This document shows, piece after piece, positions 35,158-44,861 of a stretch of DNA of 63,675 nt; the first letter of the stretch is position 1, and each line of letters begins with the position of its first letter. The stretch lies in the NCBI RefSeq assembly GCF_018383585.1, contig NZ_JAHAMK010000021.1:920-64594 (forward strand). The letters are read 5' to 3'. This stretch comes from Microvirga sp. 3-52 (GTDB lineage Bacteria; Pseudomonadota; Alphaproteobacteria; Rhizobiales; Beijerinckiaceae). The position numbers and the translations under genes were made by a program. Below the pieces are notes generated by a model that was not told where the DNA came from, ran no database searches, and saw only the letters and a program-made list of their open reading frames with translations.

Positions 35158-35265
35158 CCTCATCCCGAGGAGCAGCCTTAAGGCTGCGTCTCGAAGGAGG
35201 GTCCAGAGAGCCCTGGAGATGCCCTGATCCTTCGAGACGGTGCCACGCACCTCCTCAGGATGAGG
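35158..35265. repeat. Dispersed repeat family D, full copy between trpA and accD
   Basis: The outer modules CCTCATCCCGAGGAG and CTCCTCAGGATGAGG, and the inner modules TCTCGAAGGA and TCCTTCGAGA, are inverted repeats of each other, giving a 108-bp nested palindrome. Confidence 0.85.
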
Positions 35266-35296
35266 CTTTCCGGGTGCTGACAGAGAGGGATAAGCA

Positions 35297-36187
35297 ATGA
35301 ACTGGATTTCCGAAGTCGTCCGTCCGAAGATCAAGACGCTCTTCAAGCGCGAGACGCCGGACAATCTCTGGATCAAGTGCCCGGAGACGGGGCAAGTGGT
35401 GTTCCACAAGGACGTGGAGGCGAACCAGTGGGTGATCCCCGGTTCCAACCACCACATGCGCATCTCCGCCACCCAGCGCCTGCAGCTCATGTTCGACGGC
35501 GCCACCTGGCTCGACGTGGCCGTGCCGGAAGTGCCGGTCGATCCGCTCAAGTTCCGCGATGAAAAGCGTTATATCGACCGCTTGAAGGACGCCCGCACCA
35601 AGACCGGCCAGCAGGACGCGTTCAAGGTCGGTTTCGGGCGGGTCGAGGATCTGCCGATGACCATTGCAGTGCAGGATTTCGGCTTCATGGGCGGATCCCT
35701 CGGCATGGCCGCAGGCGAGGCCTTCATCAAGGGCGCCGAGACGGCGCTCGACAAGAAGACGCCCTTCGTGCTTTTCGCCGGCTCCGGCGGCGCACGCATG
35801 CAGGAGGGAATCCTCTCCCTCATGCAGATGCCCCGGACCACCGTGGCGATCCGCCGCCTGCGCGATGCCAAGCTTCCCTACATCGTCGTGCTCACCAACC
35901 CGACCACAGGCGGCGTGACGGCGTCCTATGCCATGCTCGGCGACGTGCACCTAGCCGAGCCGGGGGCGCTCATCGGCTTTGCCGGCCCGCGGGTGATCGA
36001 GCAGACCATCCGCGAGAAGCTGCCCGATGGCTTCCAGCGCGCCGAATACCTGAAGGAGCACGGCATGGTGGACGCGGTCGTGCATCGGCACGACCTCAAG
36101 CCGACCGTCGCGCGCCTGTCCCGCCTCTTCACCAAGGCGCCGATTTCCGCGCCGGAGACGACGGCCGTTGCGGTTGCCGCCGAGTAA
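35297..36187 (+). CDS. accD: Acetyl-CoA carboxylase carboxyltransferase subunit beta
   Basis: A 296-residue subunit that, with AccA, moves the carboxyl group from biotin to acetyl-CoA for fatty acid synthesis. The crotonase-like core is intact ([55 protein letters not shown]). The N-terminal segment [20 protein letters not shown] then HHMRIS aligns with the zinc ribbon of E. coli AccD, but only one of four cysteines remains. As I recall, this is usual in alphaproteobacteria. The ATG is preceded by GAGAGGGA. It is followed by folC, a common accD-folC pairing. Confidence 0.95.
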   Translation: MNWISEVVRPKIKTLFKRETPDNLWIKCPETGQVVFHKDVEANQWVIPGSNHHMRISATQRLQLMFDGATWLDVAVPEVPVDPLKFRDEKRYIDRLKDARTKTGQQDAFKVGFGRVEDLPMTIAVQDFGFMGGSLGMAAGEAFIKGAETALDKKTPFVLFAGSGGARMQEGILSLMQMPRTTVAIRRLRDAKLPYIVVLTNPTTGGVTASYAMLGDVHLAEPGALIGFAGPRVIEQTIREKLPDGFQRAEYLKEHGMVDAVVHRHDLKPTVARLSRLFTKAPISAPETTAVAVAAE

Positions 36188-36198
36188 CTTTTGTTGTC

Positions 36199-36243
36199 GC
36201 ATGATCTTGCTGAAAAACCGGTTCCCACTTTTTCAGATCATGC
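36199..36243. repeat. Dispersed repeat family B, copy between accD and folC
   Basis: GCATGATCTTGCTGAAAAA (36199-36217) and TTTTTCAGATCATGC (ending 36243) pair around CCGGTTCCCAC. This is the best-conserved form of the element in the window. Confidence 0.85.
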
Positions 36244-36256
36244 TTGGAGCAGGGCG

Positions 36257-37582
36257 ATGGAATCCTCCGATGCGCTGATCGCGCGCTTTCTCGCCCTGCA
36301 CCCGAAGACCATCGATCTCTCGCTCGGGCGCATCCAGCGCCTGCTGGGCCAGCTCGGCCATCCGGAGCGCCGCCTGCCGCCGGTGATCCATGTGGCCGGC
36401 ACCAATGGCAAGGGCTCGACCATCGCCTTCATGCGGGCGATCCTGGAAAGCGCAGGGCTCGCCGTCCACGTCTATACCTCGCCCCATCTGGTGCGCTTCC
36501 ACGAGCGCATCCGGTTGGGCAAGTTCGGGGGCGGGCGCTATGTGAGCGAGGAGAGGCTCGTCGAGGCCTTCCGGCGCTGCGAAGCGGTGAATGCCGGCGA
36601 GCCCATCACCGTGTTCGAGATCACGACCGCGGCGGCTCTGCTGATCTTCTCCGAGGAACCTGCCGACGTGCTCCTGCTCGAGGTGGGCCTCGGCGGCCGC
36701 TTCGACGCCACCAACGTCATCGACAGGCCGGCCGCCGCCGTCGTCACGCCCATCGGCCACGACCACGCGGAATATCTCGGCACGACCCTGCAGGCCATCG
36801 CCAAGGAGAAGGCGGGCATCTTCAAGCGCGGCTGCCCCGCCGTCATCGCCCCGCAGGATTACAGGGAGGCCGATCAGACCCTGTTCGGCGAGGCGGAGCG
36901 TATCGGCGCTACCCCGCTCCTCGTCGGCCAGCAGGATTTCTCCGTGCATGAGGAGGGAGGCCGCCTCGTCTATCAGGACGAGAAGGGTCTCCTCGACCTG
37001 CCGCGTCCCAAGCTCATCGGGCGGCATCAGTTCACCAATGCCGGCACGGCTATCGCGGCCTTGCGCGCGGCCGGCTTCGAGCAGTTCGAGACCTCGGCTT
37101 TCGAGGCGGGCCTCACCCGCGCCGAATGGCCGGGTCGCCTCCAGCGCCTCAACCGGGGCCGCCTGCCCGAGATCGCCCCGCAGGGCTGCGAGCTTTGGCT
37201 CGACGGCGGCCACAACCAGGATGGCGGCCGGGTTCTCGCCGCCGCCATGGCCGACCAGAGCGAACGCTCGGATGCGCCCCTCGTGCTCATCGCGGGCATG
37301 CTGGGCACGAAGGATTCTCAGGCCTTCTTCAAGAATTTCTCGGGCCTCGCGCGAGAGGTGATCGCAGTGCCGATCTCGGGCCAGATCGGGGCTCGCCCCG
37401 CCGAAGAGGTGGCTTCCATCGCAGCAAGCGTCGGCCTGACCACCTCGACCGCCGCAAGCGTCGAATCGGCGCTCGCTTCGCTCCACAACTATGTCTGGGA
37501 CCGCCCACCCCGCGTACTGATCTGCGGCTCGCTGTATCTGGCCGGCGAGGTGCTGGCGGCGAACGGGACATTGCCGGAATAG
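36257..37582 (+). CDS. folC: Bifunctional folylpolyglutamate synthase / dihydrofolate synthase
   Basis: A 441-residue Mur-ligase-family enzyme that adds glutamate to dihydropteroate and to folates. The P-loop HVAGTNGKGSTIAF, the DATNVIDRPAAAVVTPIGHDH segment, AKEKAGIFKRG and LDGGHNQDGGR are typical. The ATG at 36257 follows GGAGCAGGG. It closes the plus-strand housekeeping run and converges with trxA; the 196-base gap holds a degenerate repeat and the trxA terminator. Confidence 0.94.
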   Translation: MESSDALIARFLALHPKTIDLSLGRIQRLLGQLGHPERRLPPVIHVAGTNGKGSTIAFMRAILESAGLAVHVYTSPHLVRFHERIRLGKFGGGRYVSEERLVEAFRRCEAVNAGEPITVFEITTAAALLIFSEEPADVLLLEVGLGGRFDATNVIDRPAAAVVTPIGHDHAEYLGTTLQAIAKEKAGIFKRGCPAVIAPQDYREADQTLFGEAERIGATPLLVGQQDFSVHEEGGRLVYQDEKGLLDLPRPKLIGRHQFTNAGTAIAALRAAGFEQFETSAFEAGLTRAEWPGRLQRLNRGRLPEIAPQGCELWLDGGHNQDGGRVLAAAMADQSERSDAPLVLIAGMLGTKDSQAFFKNFSGLAREVIAVPISGQIGARPAEEVASIAASVGLTTSTAASVESALASLHNYVWDRPPRVLICGSLYLAGEVLAANGTLPE

Positions 37583-37588
37583 CTATCC

Positions 37589-37662
37589 CATCATCATCAT
37601 CGGCCTTGTGCCGGTGATGATGGATTGAAGCGCTGTGCCTTCCATGATCTGGATGGCCATGG
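37589..37662. repeat. Degenerate copy of repeat family A after folC
   Basis: CATCATCATCGGCCTTGTGC followed by CGGTGATGATG keeps the left hairpin with altered tips. The right half is reduced to GATCTGGATGGCCAT. Confidence 0.6.
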
Positions 37663-37726
37663 GGTTCCCGCATTTTCGTCTGGCGATCCCGGGTTCCGCT
37701 GTGCAGGCCGGGGAGGATCCCCGCAA

Positions 37727-37751
37727 AAGAAAAGGGGCCTCTCGGCCCCTT
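37727..37751 (-). terminator. trxA intrinsic terminator
   Basis: On the minus strand AAGGGGCC, a GAGA loop and GGCCCCTT are followed by a TTCTTTT run, 28 bases after the trxA stop. Confidence 0.88.
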
Positions 37752-37778
37752 CTCATCTCTTCGAAAACTTGAACGGAC

Positions 37779-38099
37779 TTAGGCCGAAGCCTGGATCCAG
37801 CGGGACAGCTCGCCCTTGGGAGCGGCACCGACCTTCTGGGCGACGACCTTGCCGTCCTTGAACATCATGAGCGCCGGGATCGACCGGATGCCGAGCTGGG
37901 AGGAGATCTGCGGGTTCTCGTCCACGTTGAGCTTGGCGATCTTCACCTTGCCGGCCATCTCGTCGGAAATCTCTTCCAGAGCCGGGCCGATCATGCGGCA
38001 GGGACCGCACCACTCGGCCCAGAAATCGACCACGACGGGCTCGGAGGATTGCAGGACGTCCTGCGCGAAGCTTGTGTCGGTCACCTTTACGGTCGCCAT
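37779..38099 (-). CDS. trxA: Thioredoxin
   Basis: A 106-residue cytoplasmic dithiol reductant with the active site WCGPC (Cys31, Cys34), the cis-proline in [10 protein letters not shown] and the buried aspartate in VVVDFWAEW. Normal length for thioredoxin 1. It follows addA at a 100-base gap in the same direction and ends in a clear terminator, so it may be expressed with, or after, the addAB transcript and also from its own promoter. Confidence 0.96.
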   Translation of the reverse strand: MATVKVTDTSFAQDVLQSSEPVVVDFWAEWCGPCRMIGPALEEISDEMAGKVKIAKLNVDENPQISSQLGIRSIPALMMFKDGKVVAQKVGAAPKGELSRWIQASA

Positions 38100-38199
38100 A
38101 CCATCACCTTTGACTTTGAACGCGACTCATCCCGAGCCGCTCGGCTATGAGGCCAAGGTAAGAACCCGGACCGAGGGAATCAAGCAAGCGCGCTTTCCC

Positions 38200-41100
38200 T
38201 CACGCTGCTTTGATGAGGGCAAGCGCCGATTCCAGGTCGGGTTCCAGGAGTTCGTGGATCACGGGTCCGGAGGTCCAGATCAGGAAGGTGCGGATGCGCC
38301 TGTCCGGATAGATCTCGGCCAGCAGCGTCCGGTAGAGGGCAAGCTGCGCCACATAGGATTGCGGCGGCGGCTGCCCGGGCCTGGGCGGACGTGCGGTCGT
38401 CTTGAAATCGGCCACCAGCACGTCGCCGTCGAGAACGGCCAGCCGATCGATCTGGCCCGAGACCATGATCTCGCCCTCAGCGGTCAGAACACGCCCGGCG
38501 ATGGGCGCCTCCGCCCGCGAGCCCTCGCCGAACAGGAGCTTCAGGTCGGGATGGTCGAGGACGTCGAGGGCGCTGGCTAGGATCGATTCCCGCAAGTCGG
38601 AGGCAAGGCGAGGCGCGCGGGCCTTGATGTAGGAGCGTGCCATACTCTCCCGGTGTTCCGGCGACAGGCTCGGCAGACGTTCCAGCAGGGCATGGACCAG
38701 GGTGCCGCGCAACCGTGCCTCTGGCGCATAGGGGCCGTCTCCGGGACGCGTCATGCGGTCGGCGGCGCCCAGGGCGCTGGAGGGGCGGATCGGGGGCAGG
38801 GGCTCGGGCTCCGCCAAGGCCGCCCTCGTCAGCCACTCCGGCACGGCGATGGGATCGAGCGGGTGGACATCGGACTCGGCCGCGAGCGTGCGCGCGAGCG
38901 GTGAGCCGTCGCGCCAGACGGAGATCGGGCCATAGGGCGCCTCGTCGAGTTCCAGGCCTCCCGCTTTGGCGACGAGCCCATGGCGGATCATCTCGCACCA
39001 AGCTTCCTGCCGGGTCTCGTTGCCGGTCATCCGGTAGGGCGCGATCACCAGCCGGTCCTTGGCGCGGGTCATGGCAACGTAGAGCAGCCGGTTGTGCTCC
39101 TCGTAGCCCTTGGCGTGCAGGAGGTCGCGCGCCTGCGCCATCACGCTCGAATCGAAATTCTTGCCCGGCGACCAGACGGGGATCCTGTCGCCGCCCGCCG
39201 TCTGCAATTGCAGGAGCGGCGGATCGCGCCCCAATACCTCGCAGCCATCGATGAGCACCACGATGGGGGCTTCGAGGCCCTTCGCCCCGTGCACGGTCAT
39301 GACGCGCACTTCGTTGTTCACGGAATCGAGGTCGCGCTTGATGGTGTGCGAGGCGGATTCGAACCGGTTGAGGAAGACAGTGAGCGAGGGCGTCTCCGTC
39401 ATCTCGGACTGGTGCGCGAAGCACAGGAAAGCATCGATGGCATCGCCCGCTTCGCTGCCCAACCGCGCCACGAGCAGCGAGCGTCCGCCGCACGGACCGA
39501 GCAGGGTGGCGAAGAATCCGAAGGGGCCGTGGATGCGCGCGAGCGCGCGCCATGCGGCGAGCGCCTCGCATCCGCGCTTCGCCTTCGCGTCACCTGCTTC
39601 CGCATGGCGCGCCATGGCGGCGTGGAGCGATTCTTCGTCGAAGCGGTCGGCGGCGATGCGGATGAGATCGTCGTCGGTGAGGCCGACGAGCGGTGACTTC
39701 AGGGCGATTGCGAGGGTGAGATCATCGTCCGGGAGAAGCGCCGCACGTCCCGCGGCGACGAGATCGAGCACGGCGATGTGCTCGCCGATGTTGAGCCGGT
39801 CCGCACCGGCCACCGGCACGCCCGCCTCCTTCAGGGCGCGGATCACCGCCTCGAAAGCCGCCCCGCGCTTTCGCACCAGCACGAGCACATCGCCCGCCGT
39901 CCAGACGCGGCCCATCTCGTCGCCCTTGGTGGTCCAGCACTTCACGGCTTGTGCGATGCGCCGCGCGACGACGACGGGGGGAGATTGCTGCTCGGGTTCG
40001 TCGATGGGCAGCACCCAGGCCTCTGGCTCTTCTTCTTGAGCGGGCGTCTCGAGCGGCCACATCTCTACGAGACCCGGTGCATGGGGACGCGCGCTTTCAT
40101 GCACGGTGCCGACCGCCTTGTCCTCGAAGGAGAGGCCCTTGAAGTGCCGGTCGACCGCGAAGGTGGCGTCCACCGCCGAGAGCACCGCCTTGGCCGAGCG
40201 GAACGACATGGTGAGCGACACGTCCTCGAAATGGAGTTCCGCTTGCTTGACCTTCTGCGACCAGCTTCGACGCGTCGTCTCGAATTCCTGCGGCGCGGCT
40301 CCTTGAAAGCCGTAGATCGACTGCTTCGGATCGCCCACGGCAAAGAGCGTGCGCACCCGCCCGCCCGCCGCCCCCGCTCCGGCGGTGAAATCCTCGGTGA
40401 TCTTGCGCAGGATCTCCCATTGCTCGGGATTGGTGTCCTGCGCCTCGTCGATGAGCACATGATCGATGCCGCGATCGAGCTTGTAGAGCACCCAGGCCGT
40501 GTCGCCGCGCGAGAGCAGCGCGAGCGTCTTGTCGATGAGGTCCTGGAAGTCGAGCGCGCCGAGGCGCATCTTCGCCTGCTCGACGCGGGTGTGAATTTCA
40601 GCCGCAAGCGTGAACAATGCCTGCGTGCGCTCGGCGGCGCGCGCGGCCTTGCGCCTGTCGATGAGGCGCCAGATGCGGTCCTGCTCGGTGAGCAGCCGTT
40701 CCTTCAAGGCAGGATCAACGGACTTCGTCACGAGGCGCGATTCCGCCCGTGGCGTCCAATCGGATTCCTTCAGGAAGACCGACAGGTAATGCTTGAGCTT
40801 CTCGTCCGGATCCTGGGCTTCGGCAGCTGCGATGAAGGATGCAGCGCGCTCCTGGTCGGTGGCCTTTCCGCCGAGCAGTTCCTGTGCGATGGCAGGCCAT
40901 TGATCGGGCCCGATGCCGCCTTCCAGCATCTTGGTCTCGATGGACTCGAGAGTATCGTCCGGCGCTAGGCCGAGTTCCTGGCGAAGCCGCGCAGGACCTG
41001 TCGAATCGTGCAGGAAGGCCTTGCATTTCAGAGCCGCGTTGATCGCGGAGGCGAGCGCATCGCCTACTGCATCGACGCTGATGATGTCGAGGGCCTCGGC

Positions 41101-41637
41101 CAGTTCCGGAAAGTTGCCGCTCGCCGCATCAGCCATCACATTGGATGTCGCCTGCGCCAGCATCTCGTCGGTCTGGCTTTCGTCGAGCACGGCGAAGCGC
41201 GCCGGCACGTTGGCCTCGAACGGCACGAGGTGCAGAAGCCGCTCGCAGAAGGCGTGGATGGTGTCGATCTTGAGACCGCCCGGCGTTTCCACCGCGCGGG
41301 CGAAGAGCGTGCGCGCGAGCTTCAATTGGCGGCGTGTCGGCTTCTCGCCCTCCAACTCCGTCAGTTCCGCAACGAGGCTCTCCTCGTCGAGGGTCACCCA
41401 GCGGCCGAGACGCTCGAAAACACGAATCGCCATATTAGCGGCCGCCGCCTTGGTGAAGGTCAGGCACAGGATGCGGCCCGGCAGCGAACCCGCGAGCAGA
41501 AGACGCACCACGCGATCCGTCAGGACCTTGGTCTTGCCGGCGCCGGCGTTGGCGGACACCCACGCGGAAGCGCGCGGGTTGGCCGCCCGGCGCTGCGCGT
41601 CCTTGGTATATTCCGGAATGACCAGATCTGTGCTCAT
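38200..41637 (-). CDS. addA: Double-strand break repair helicase AddA
   Basis: A 1145-residue UvrD-type helicase-nuclease subunit that, with AddB, processes DNA ends for RecA. Walker A is SANAGAGKTKVL (about 28-39), motif II is HVLIDEAQDTNPEQWEIL, motif III FAVGDPKQSIYGFQGA, and motif VI LLYVAMTRAKDRLVI. The C-terminal RecB-like nuclease domain has GDVLVADFKTTARPP, then the QLALYRTLL helix. The ATG at 41637 overlaps the addB stop by 4 bases (ATGA), so the pair is translationally coupled. A longer open start upstream lies within addB and is rejected. Confidence 0.95.
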   Translation of the reverse strand: MSTDLVIPEYTKDAQRRAANPRASAWVSANAGAGKTKVLTDRVVRLLLAGSLPGRILCLTFTKAAAANMAIRVFERLGRWVTLDEESLVAELTELEGEKPTRRQLKLARTLFARAVETPGGLKIDTIHAFCERLLHLVPFEANVPARFAVLDESQTDEMLAQATSNVMADAASGNFPELAEALDIISVDAVGDALASAINAALKCKAFLHDSTGPARLRQELGLAPDDTLESIETKMLEGGIGPDQWPAIAQELLGGKATDQERAASFIAAAEAQDPDEKLKHYLSVFLKESDWTPRAESRLVTKSVDPALKERLLTEQDRIWRLIDRRKAARAAERTQALFTLAAEIHTRVEQAKMRLGALDFQDLIDKTLALLSRGDTAWVLYKLDRGIDHVLIDEAQDTNPEQWEILRKITEDFTAGAGAAGGRVRTLFAVGDPKQSIYGFQGAAPQEFETTRRSWSQKVKQAELHFEDVSLTMSFRSAKAVLSAVDATFAVDRHFKGLSFEDKAVGTVHESARPHAPGLVEMWPLETPAQEEEPEAWVLPIDEPEQQSPPVVVARRIAQAVKCWTTKGDEMGRVWTAGDVLVLVRKRGAAFEAVIRALKEAGVPVAGADRLNIGEHIAVLDLVAAGRAALLPDDDLTLAIALKSPLVGLTDDDLIRIAADRFDEESLHAAMARHAEAGDAKAKRGCEALAAWRALARIHGPFGFFATLLGPCGGRSLLVARLGSEAGDAIDAFLCFAHQSEMTETPSLTVFLNRFESASHTIKRDLDSVNNEVRVMTVHGAKGLEAPIVVLIDGCEVLGRDPPLLQLQTAGGDRIPVWSPGKNFDSSVMAQARDLLHAKGYEEHNRLLYVAMTRAKDRLVIAPYRMTGNETRQEAWCEMIRHGLVAKAGGLELDEAPYGPISVWRDGSPLARTLAAESDVHPLDPIAVPEWLTRAALAEPEPLPPIRPSSALGAADRMTRPGDGPYAPEARLRGTLVHALLERLPSLSPEHRESMARSYIKARAPRLASDLRESILASALDVLDHPDLKLLFGEGSRAEAPIAGRVLTAEGEIMVSGQIDRLAVLDGDVLVADFKTTARPPRPGQPPPQSYVAQLALYRTLLAEIYPDRRIRTFLIWTSGPVIHELLEPDLESALALIKAA

Positions 41638-44600
41638 TCGGAACCCTCGCCGCCCGCACTCGCCAGGGACCATTCCTTCACCCGCGCCAGATGATCGTAT
41701 TCGGAGAAGCGGCGCGCATATTTCGGGAAGGGCCGCGAGACGTAAGCCGCTTCGCCCTTGGCGTAGCGCACGATCATGCCCTCGAACCGGCGGCGATGCT
41801 CTTCGACCATGTCCGAAACAGAACGCGCTTCCTTGCCCGTCGGCCCGATCTCTCGCGGCTTGATCGGCTCGCGTCCACCGGTGGTGTGGATGTAGATCAG
41901 GTCCGGCGTCCCCTTCGCCATGGGAAGGCCCTTGAAGGCGCCCTTCATCAGCATCATGGCTTCCAACGTCAGCTGCGGCGAGAAGCCGGCATAGACCTCG
42001 CGCACGCCGGGCGGTTGGCCCGTCTTGAAGTCGATGATGGCAAAGCCGCCGCTACGGCGGTGCTCGATGCGGTCGGCACGGGCGCGCAAGTTGAAGATCG
42101 TGCCGTCGGGGAGCGGGATCGACAACCGTCCGGAGCGTTCCGCGTAGACCTCGACGAGATCGGGGCGGCGGTTCTGCTCCCACACCACGAATTCTGTGGC
42201 AAGCCGCGTGAAACGCGGCCACCATTCGGCATAGAGCTCGGGATAGGCCTCGGCGATGTCGGCAAAGGCATCGGTCCCGAGCGCGAGCAGGATCTCCTGC
42301 GCATGGGCCGGCAGCGCCTTCGGATATTGCTCGGCGAATTGCCCGAGCACATCGTGGATGATCGTGCCACGATCCGCCGCACTCGGCGTGACCGCAATCG
42401 CATCGAGCGCGTCGAGCTTGAGGATATGGCGCGCGAAGATCGAATACGGATCGCGCACCAGCGTCTCGATCTCGGTGACGCTCAGACTGCGCGGGAAGAG
42501 AGCCGGATTGGGTTTCGGCCGCGGGCGGGGCAGCGACGGCGCCGGCTCCGGCGTGTCGAGGGTGCGCGCGAGGCGGCGGTAATAATCGCCGGCCTTCGTC
42601 ATCCGCTCCCACACATCCTTGCCGGTGAAGGCCTTGAGGCGCTGCAAGAAGCGCGAGGGCACCATGGGTGAGCCGTCGCGCTTGTGCGCGCGGGTGATCA
42701 CCACGTCGTGGGTACCCAGTGCCTGCACGAAATCGTGCGCCGTCTGGCCGATGCGCCGCTCCGGCGGCATCAGGCCGACGCGCGTGCGCATGGGCCGGTT
42801 GAGGAATGCATCTGTCACCGCGCGCGGCGGCCATGTGCCCTCGTCCAATCCGCCGAGCACCACGCGGTCGACGGAGAGAAGGCGCGCTTCGAGAAGGCCC
42901 AGGATCTTCAGACGGCGATGCGTGGTGCGGGGCGAGGGGCTCAAGGACCGCTGCCGGGCGAGCGCCGTGAAGAAGGTCGGATAATCGACGAAGCGGCCTC
43001 GGAGCGGATGGCCTTCCTCCGCGCGGATATCGGAATGCTCCAGATCATCGAAGAGCGCGGCGAGCGCCTCGCGGGATGAATCCGTATCCTCGATCTCCTC
43101 ATCGTCCGCTGCCGACCACAGGGCTTCCACGGCCCGGCGGTGATCCTCCACCAGAGACATGAGATCCAGCTTGCCCTCCCCATGGGCGGCAGGCGTGAAG
43201 GTGTCGAAGGCAACGCCGAGGCGCCGCAGCAATTCATCGGCGAGGTCCCACTCGGCCTCCGTCAGGCGCTTGCGCGGACGCGGCGTGCGATGATCGTTCC
43301 CGGCGCGGCGACTGGCGAGCGCGGCGCGCATGCCCTCGATGCCGAGCGCGGGAGCAGGCCCGCGCAGCACGCCGATCTCGAGCACGCTCGCCGCATGTTC
43401 GACCTTCTCGCGCGGCAGGCCAAGTCGCACCATCGGATGTGCGAGCAGGGCCAGAAGGCGCACGGGTCTCAAATCGTCGGCTGCCGCTTCAGCAGCGAGG
43501 CGGGCGAGACGTCCGGCCGGTGTATCGGACAAGGGTATGCCGGCAGAATCCTCGACGCTCAAACCCCACCGTGCGAGCTCCGCCGTCACGCGCGCGGCCA
43601 GCGCGCGATCCGGCGTGACAAGGGCCGCGGTCTTGTTCGGATGGGCGATGGTTTCGCGTAAGGAGATCGCGATGGCGAGAGCCTCTTCGCGCTCGTCCAT
43701 CGCCTCGATGATGGCGAGCCCCTCGCAGCCGCTGCGGCTCAACGCGGTGCGATCCTCGGGCGCGATCAGAGACCAGCGATCCGTGGTCTCCGCCGGGCGC
43801 AGGGCTTCGGAGAGTAGATGGTTGCGGGCTTTCGCAGCTTTCGGCACTTCGCCGAGAGCGATGACGTCGGAGCGCGGCATGCGCAGATGCTTGTCCAGGA
43901 GGCGACGGAGCGAGGCCTGAGGGTGTCCATGCGCCGGATCGGTCTCTTCATCGCCGATGCCCCCGATGGTGGACCAGCTCTCCTCGTCGAGTTCCATGTC
44001 GAGGCCGGGCAGCACGATGGCGCCCTTGGGAAGGTGCGCGATGACGCCCATGAGGTTCGCGGTGGCGGGCACGGAGCCGGTGGAGCCCGCGACGATGATG
44101 GGATGCTCCGGCCGCTCGCGGGTGAGGCGCCGGGCTTCGGCTTCGAGCAAGGCATTGCGTCGCTGCGCGGGATCGCTCGCCTGGCGCTCGGCGAGGATTT
44201 CGGGCCAGTTCTCGCTCGCGATCTGCACGAAGTGGCGGGTGATCTCGAAATATTTCGAGTAATCGGAATCCACCGCCAGCTCAAGGGCATGCCAGTCGAT
44301 GCCTTCCGTGGTGAAGGCATCCATCAGGGTCTCCAGGTCGCCCGCGAGGTTCACCGCATCGGCGGGCGAGGCCGGCACCATGAAGGGCACCTCGGGGCCG
44401 AGCTGCAGCAGCGCGCGATCCACTTCCGCCGACCAGCGCTGCACGAGGCGCGTCAGGATGAGGCGCCGCTCCAGGGGCGGGATCGGCGGCTTGAGGCTCG
44501 CGGCGTCCTGCAGCGGCGTTCCCTCCAAGCCTGTCAGCTCGAACTCGGCCTCGTCGGTTTCGCCCAAGGGCACGATGCGCGGCAGGAGCTGCGCCTTGCC

Positions 44601-44804
44601 TGCACCACGCTCGGCGAGCAGCGTGATCAGTGCGCGGGTGGCGCGGCGGTTGGGAACATAGATGGTGATGTCGGCAAGGGCGGCGGGATCGCCAGGCAGG
44701 GGGCCGACCAGTCGGCCGTCGAGCAGCGCATCCACCAGGGTCGGCAGGAACGCGCAGCCCGGAGGGATTGAGAAGACGTGCGGCAAGGTCTTTGAATCAT
44801 GCAT
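41634..44804 (-). CDS. addB: Double-strand break repair protein AddB
   Basis: A 1056-residue partner of AddA with a degenerate helicase fold at the N-terminus (FSIPPGCAFLPTLVDALLDG; ITIYVPNRRATRALI) and a RecB-type nuclease at the C-terminus (FAIIDFKTGQPPGVREVY, followed by QLTLEAMMLM). The four cysteines that hold an iron-sulfur cluster in Bacillus AddB are not evident, as expected for the alphaproteobacterial type. The frame stays open to 44855, but that extension translates a family B repeat, so I start at 44804 (MHDSKTLPHVF). It is the upstream gene of the addB-addA pair, after murU. Confidence 0.93.
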   Translation of the reverse strand: MHDSKTLPHVFSIPPGCAFLPTLVDALLDGRLVGPLPGDPAALADITIYVPNRRATRALITLLAERGAGKAQLLPRIVPLGETDEAEFELTGLEGTPLQDAASLKPPIPPLERRLILTRLVQRWSAEVDRALLQLGPEVPFMVPASPADAVNLAGDLETLMDAFTTEGIDWHALELAVDSDYSKYFEITRHFVQIASENWPEILAERQASDPAQRRNALLEAEARRLTRERPEHPIIVAGSTGSVPATANLMGVIAHLPKGAIVLPGLDMELDEESWSTIGGIGDEETDPAHGHPQASLRRLLDKHLRMPRSDVIALGEVPKAAKARNHLLSEALRPAETTDRWSLIAPEDRTALSRSGCEGLAIIEAMDEREEALAIAISLRETIAHPNKTAALVTPDRALAARVTAELARWGLSVEDSAGIPLSDTPAGRLARLAAEAAADDLRPVRLLALLAHPMVRLGLPREKVEHAASVLEIGVLRGPAPALGIEGMRAALASRRAGNDHRTPRPRKRLTEAEWDLADELLRRLGVAFDTFTPAAHGEGKLDLMSLVEDHRRAVEALWSAADDEEIEDTDSSREALAALFDDLEHSDIRAEEGHPLRGRFVDYPTFFTALARQRSLSPSPRTTHRRLKILGLLEARLLSVDRVVLGGLDEGTWPPRAVTDAFLNRPMRTRVGLMPPERRIGQTAHDFVQALGTHDVVITRAHKRDGSPMVPSRFLQRLKAFTGKDVWERMTKAGDYYRRLARTLDTPEPAPSLPRPRPKPNPALFPRSLSVTEIETLVRDPYSIFARHILKLDALDAIAVTPSAADRGTIIHDVLGQFAEQYPKALPAHAQEILLALGTDAFADIAEAYPELYAEWWPRFTRLATEFVVWEQNRRPDLVEVYAERSGRLSIPLPDGTIFNLRARADRIEHRRSGGFAIIDFKTGQPPGVREVYAGFSPQLTLEAMMLMKGAFKGLPMAKGTPDLIYIHTTGGREPIKPREIGPTGKEARSVSDMVEEHRRRFEGMIVRYAKGEAAYVSRPFPKYARRFSEYDHLARVKEWSLASAGGEGSE

Positions 44805-44843
44805 GACCTGGTCGGAAAGCCGGTTCCCACTTTTCCAGGTCAT
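44803..44843. repeat. Dispersed repeat family B, copy over the addB start
   Basis: ATGACCTGGTCGGAAA and TTTTCCAGGTCAT pair around GCCGGTTCCCAC. Its left end contains the start codon of addB on the minus strand, so the hairpin would cover the ribosome-binding region. Confidence 0.8.
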
Positions 44844-44861
44844 ACTCGACACCACGAAACC

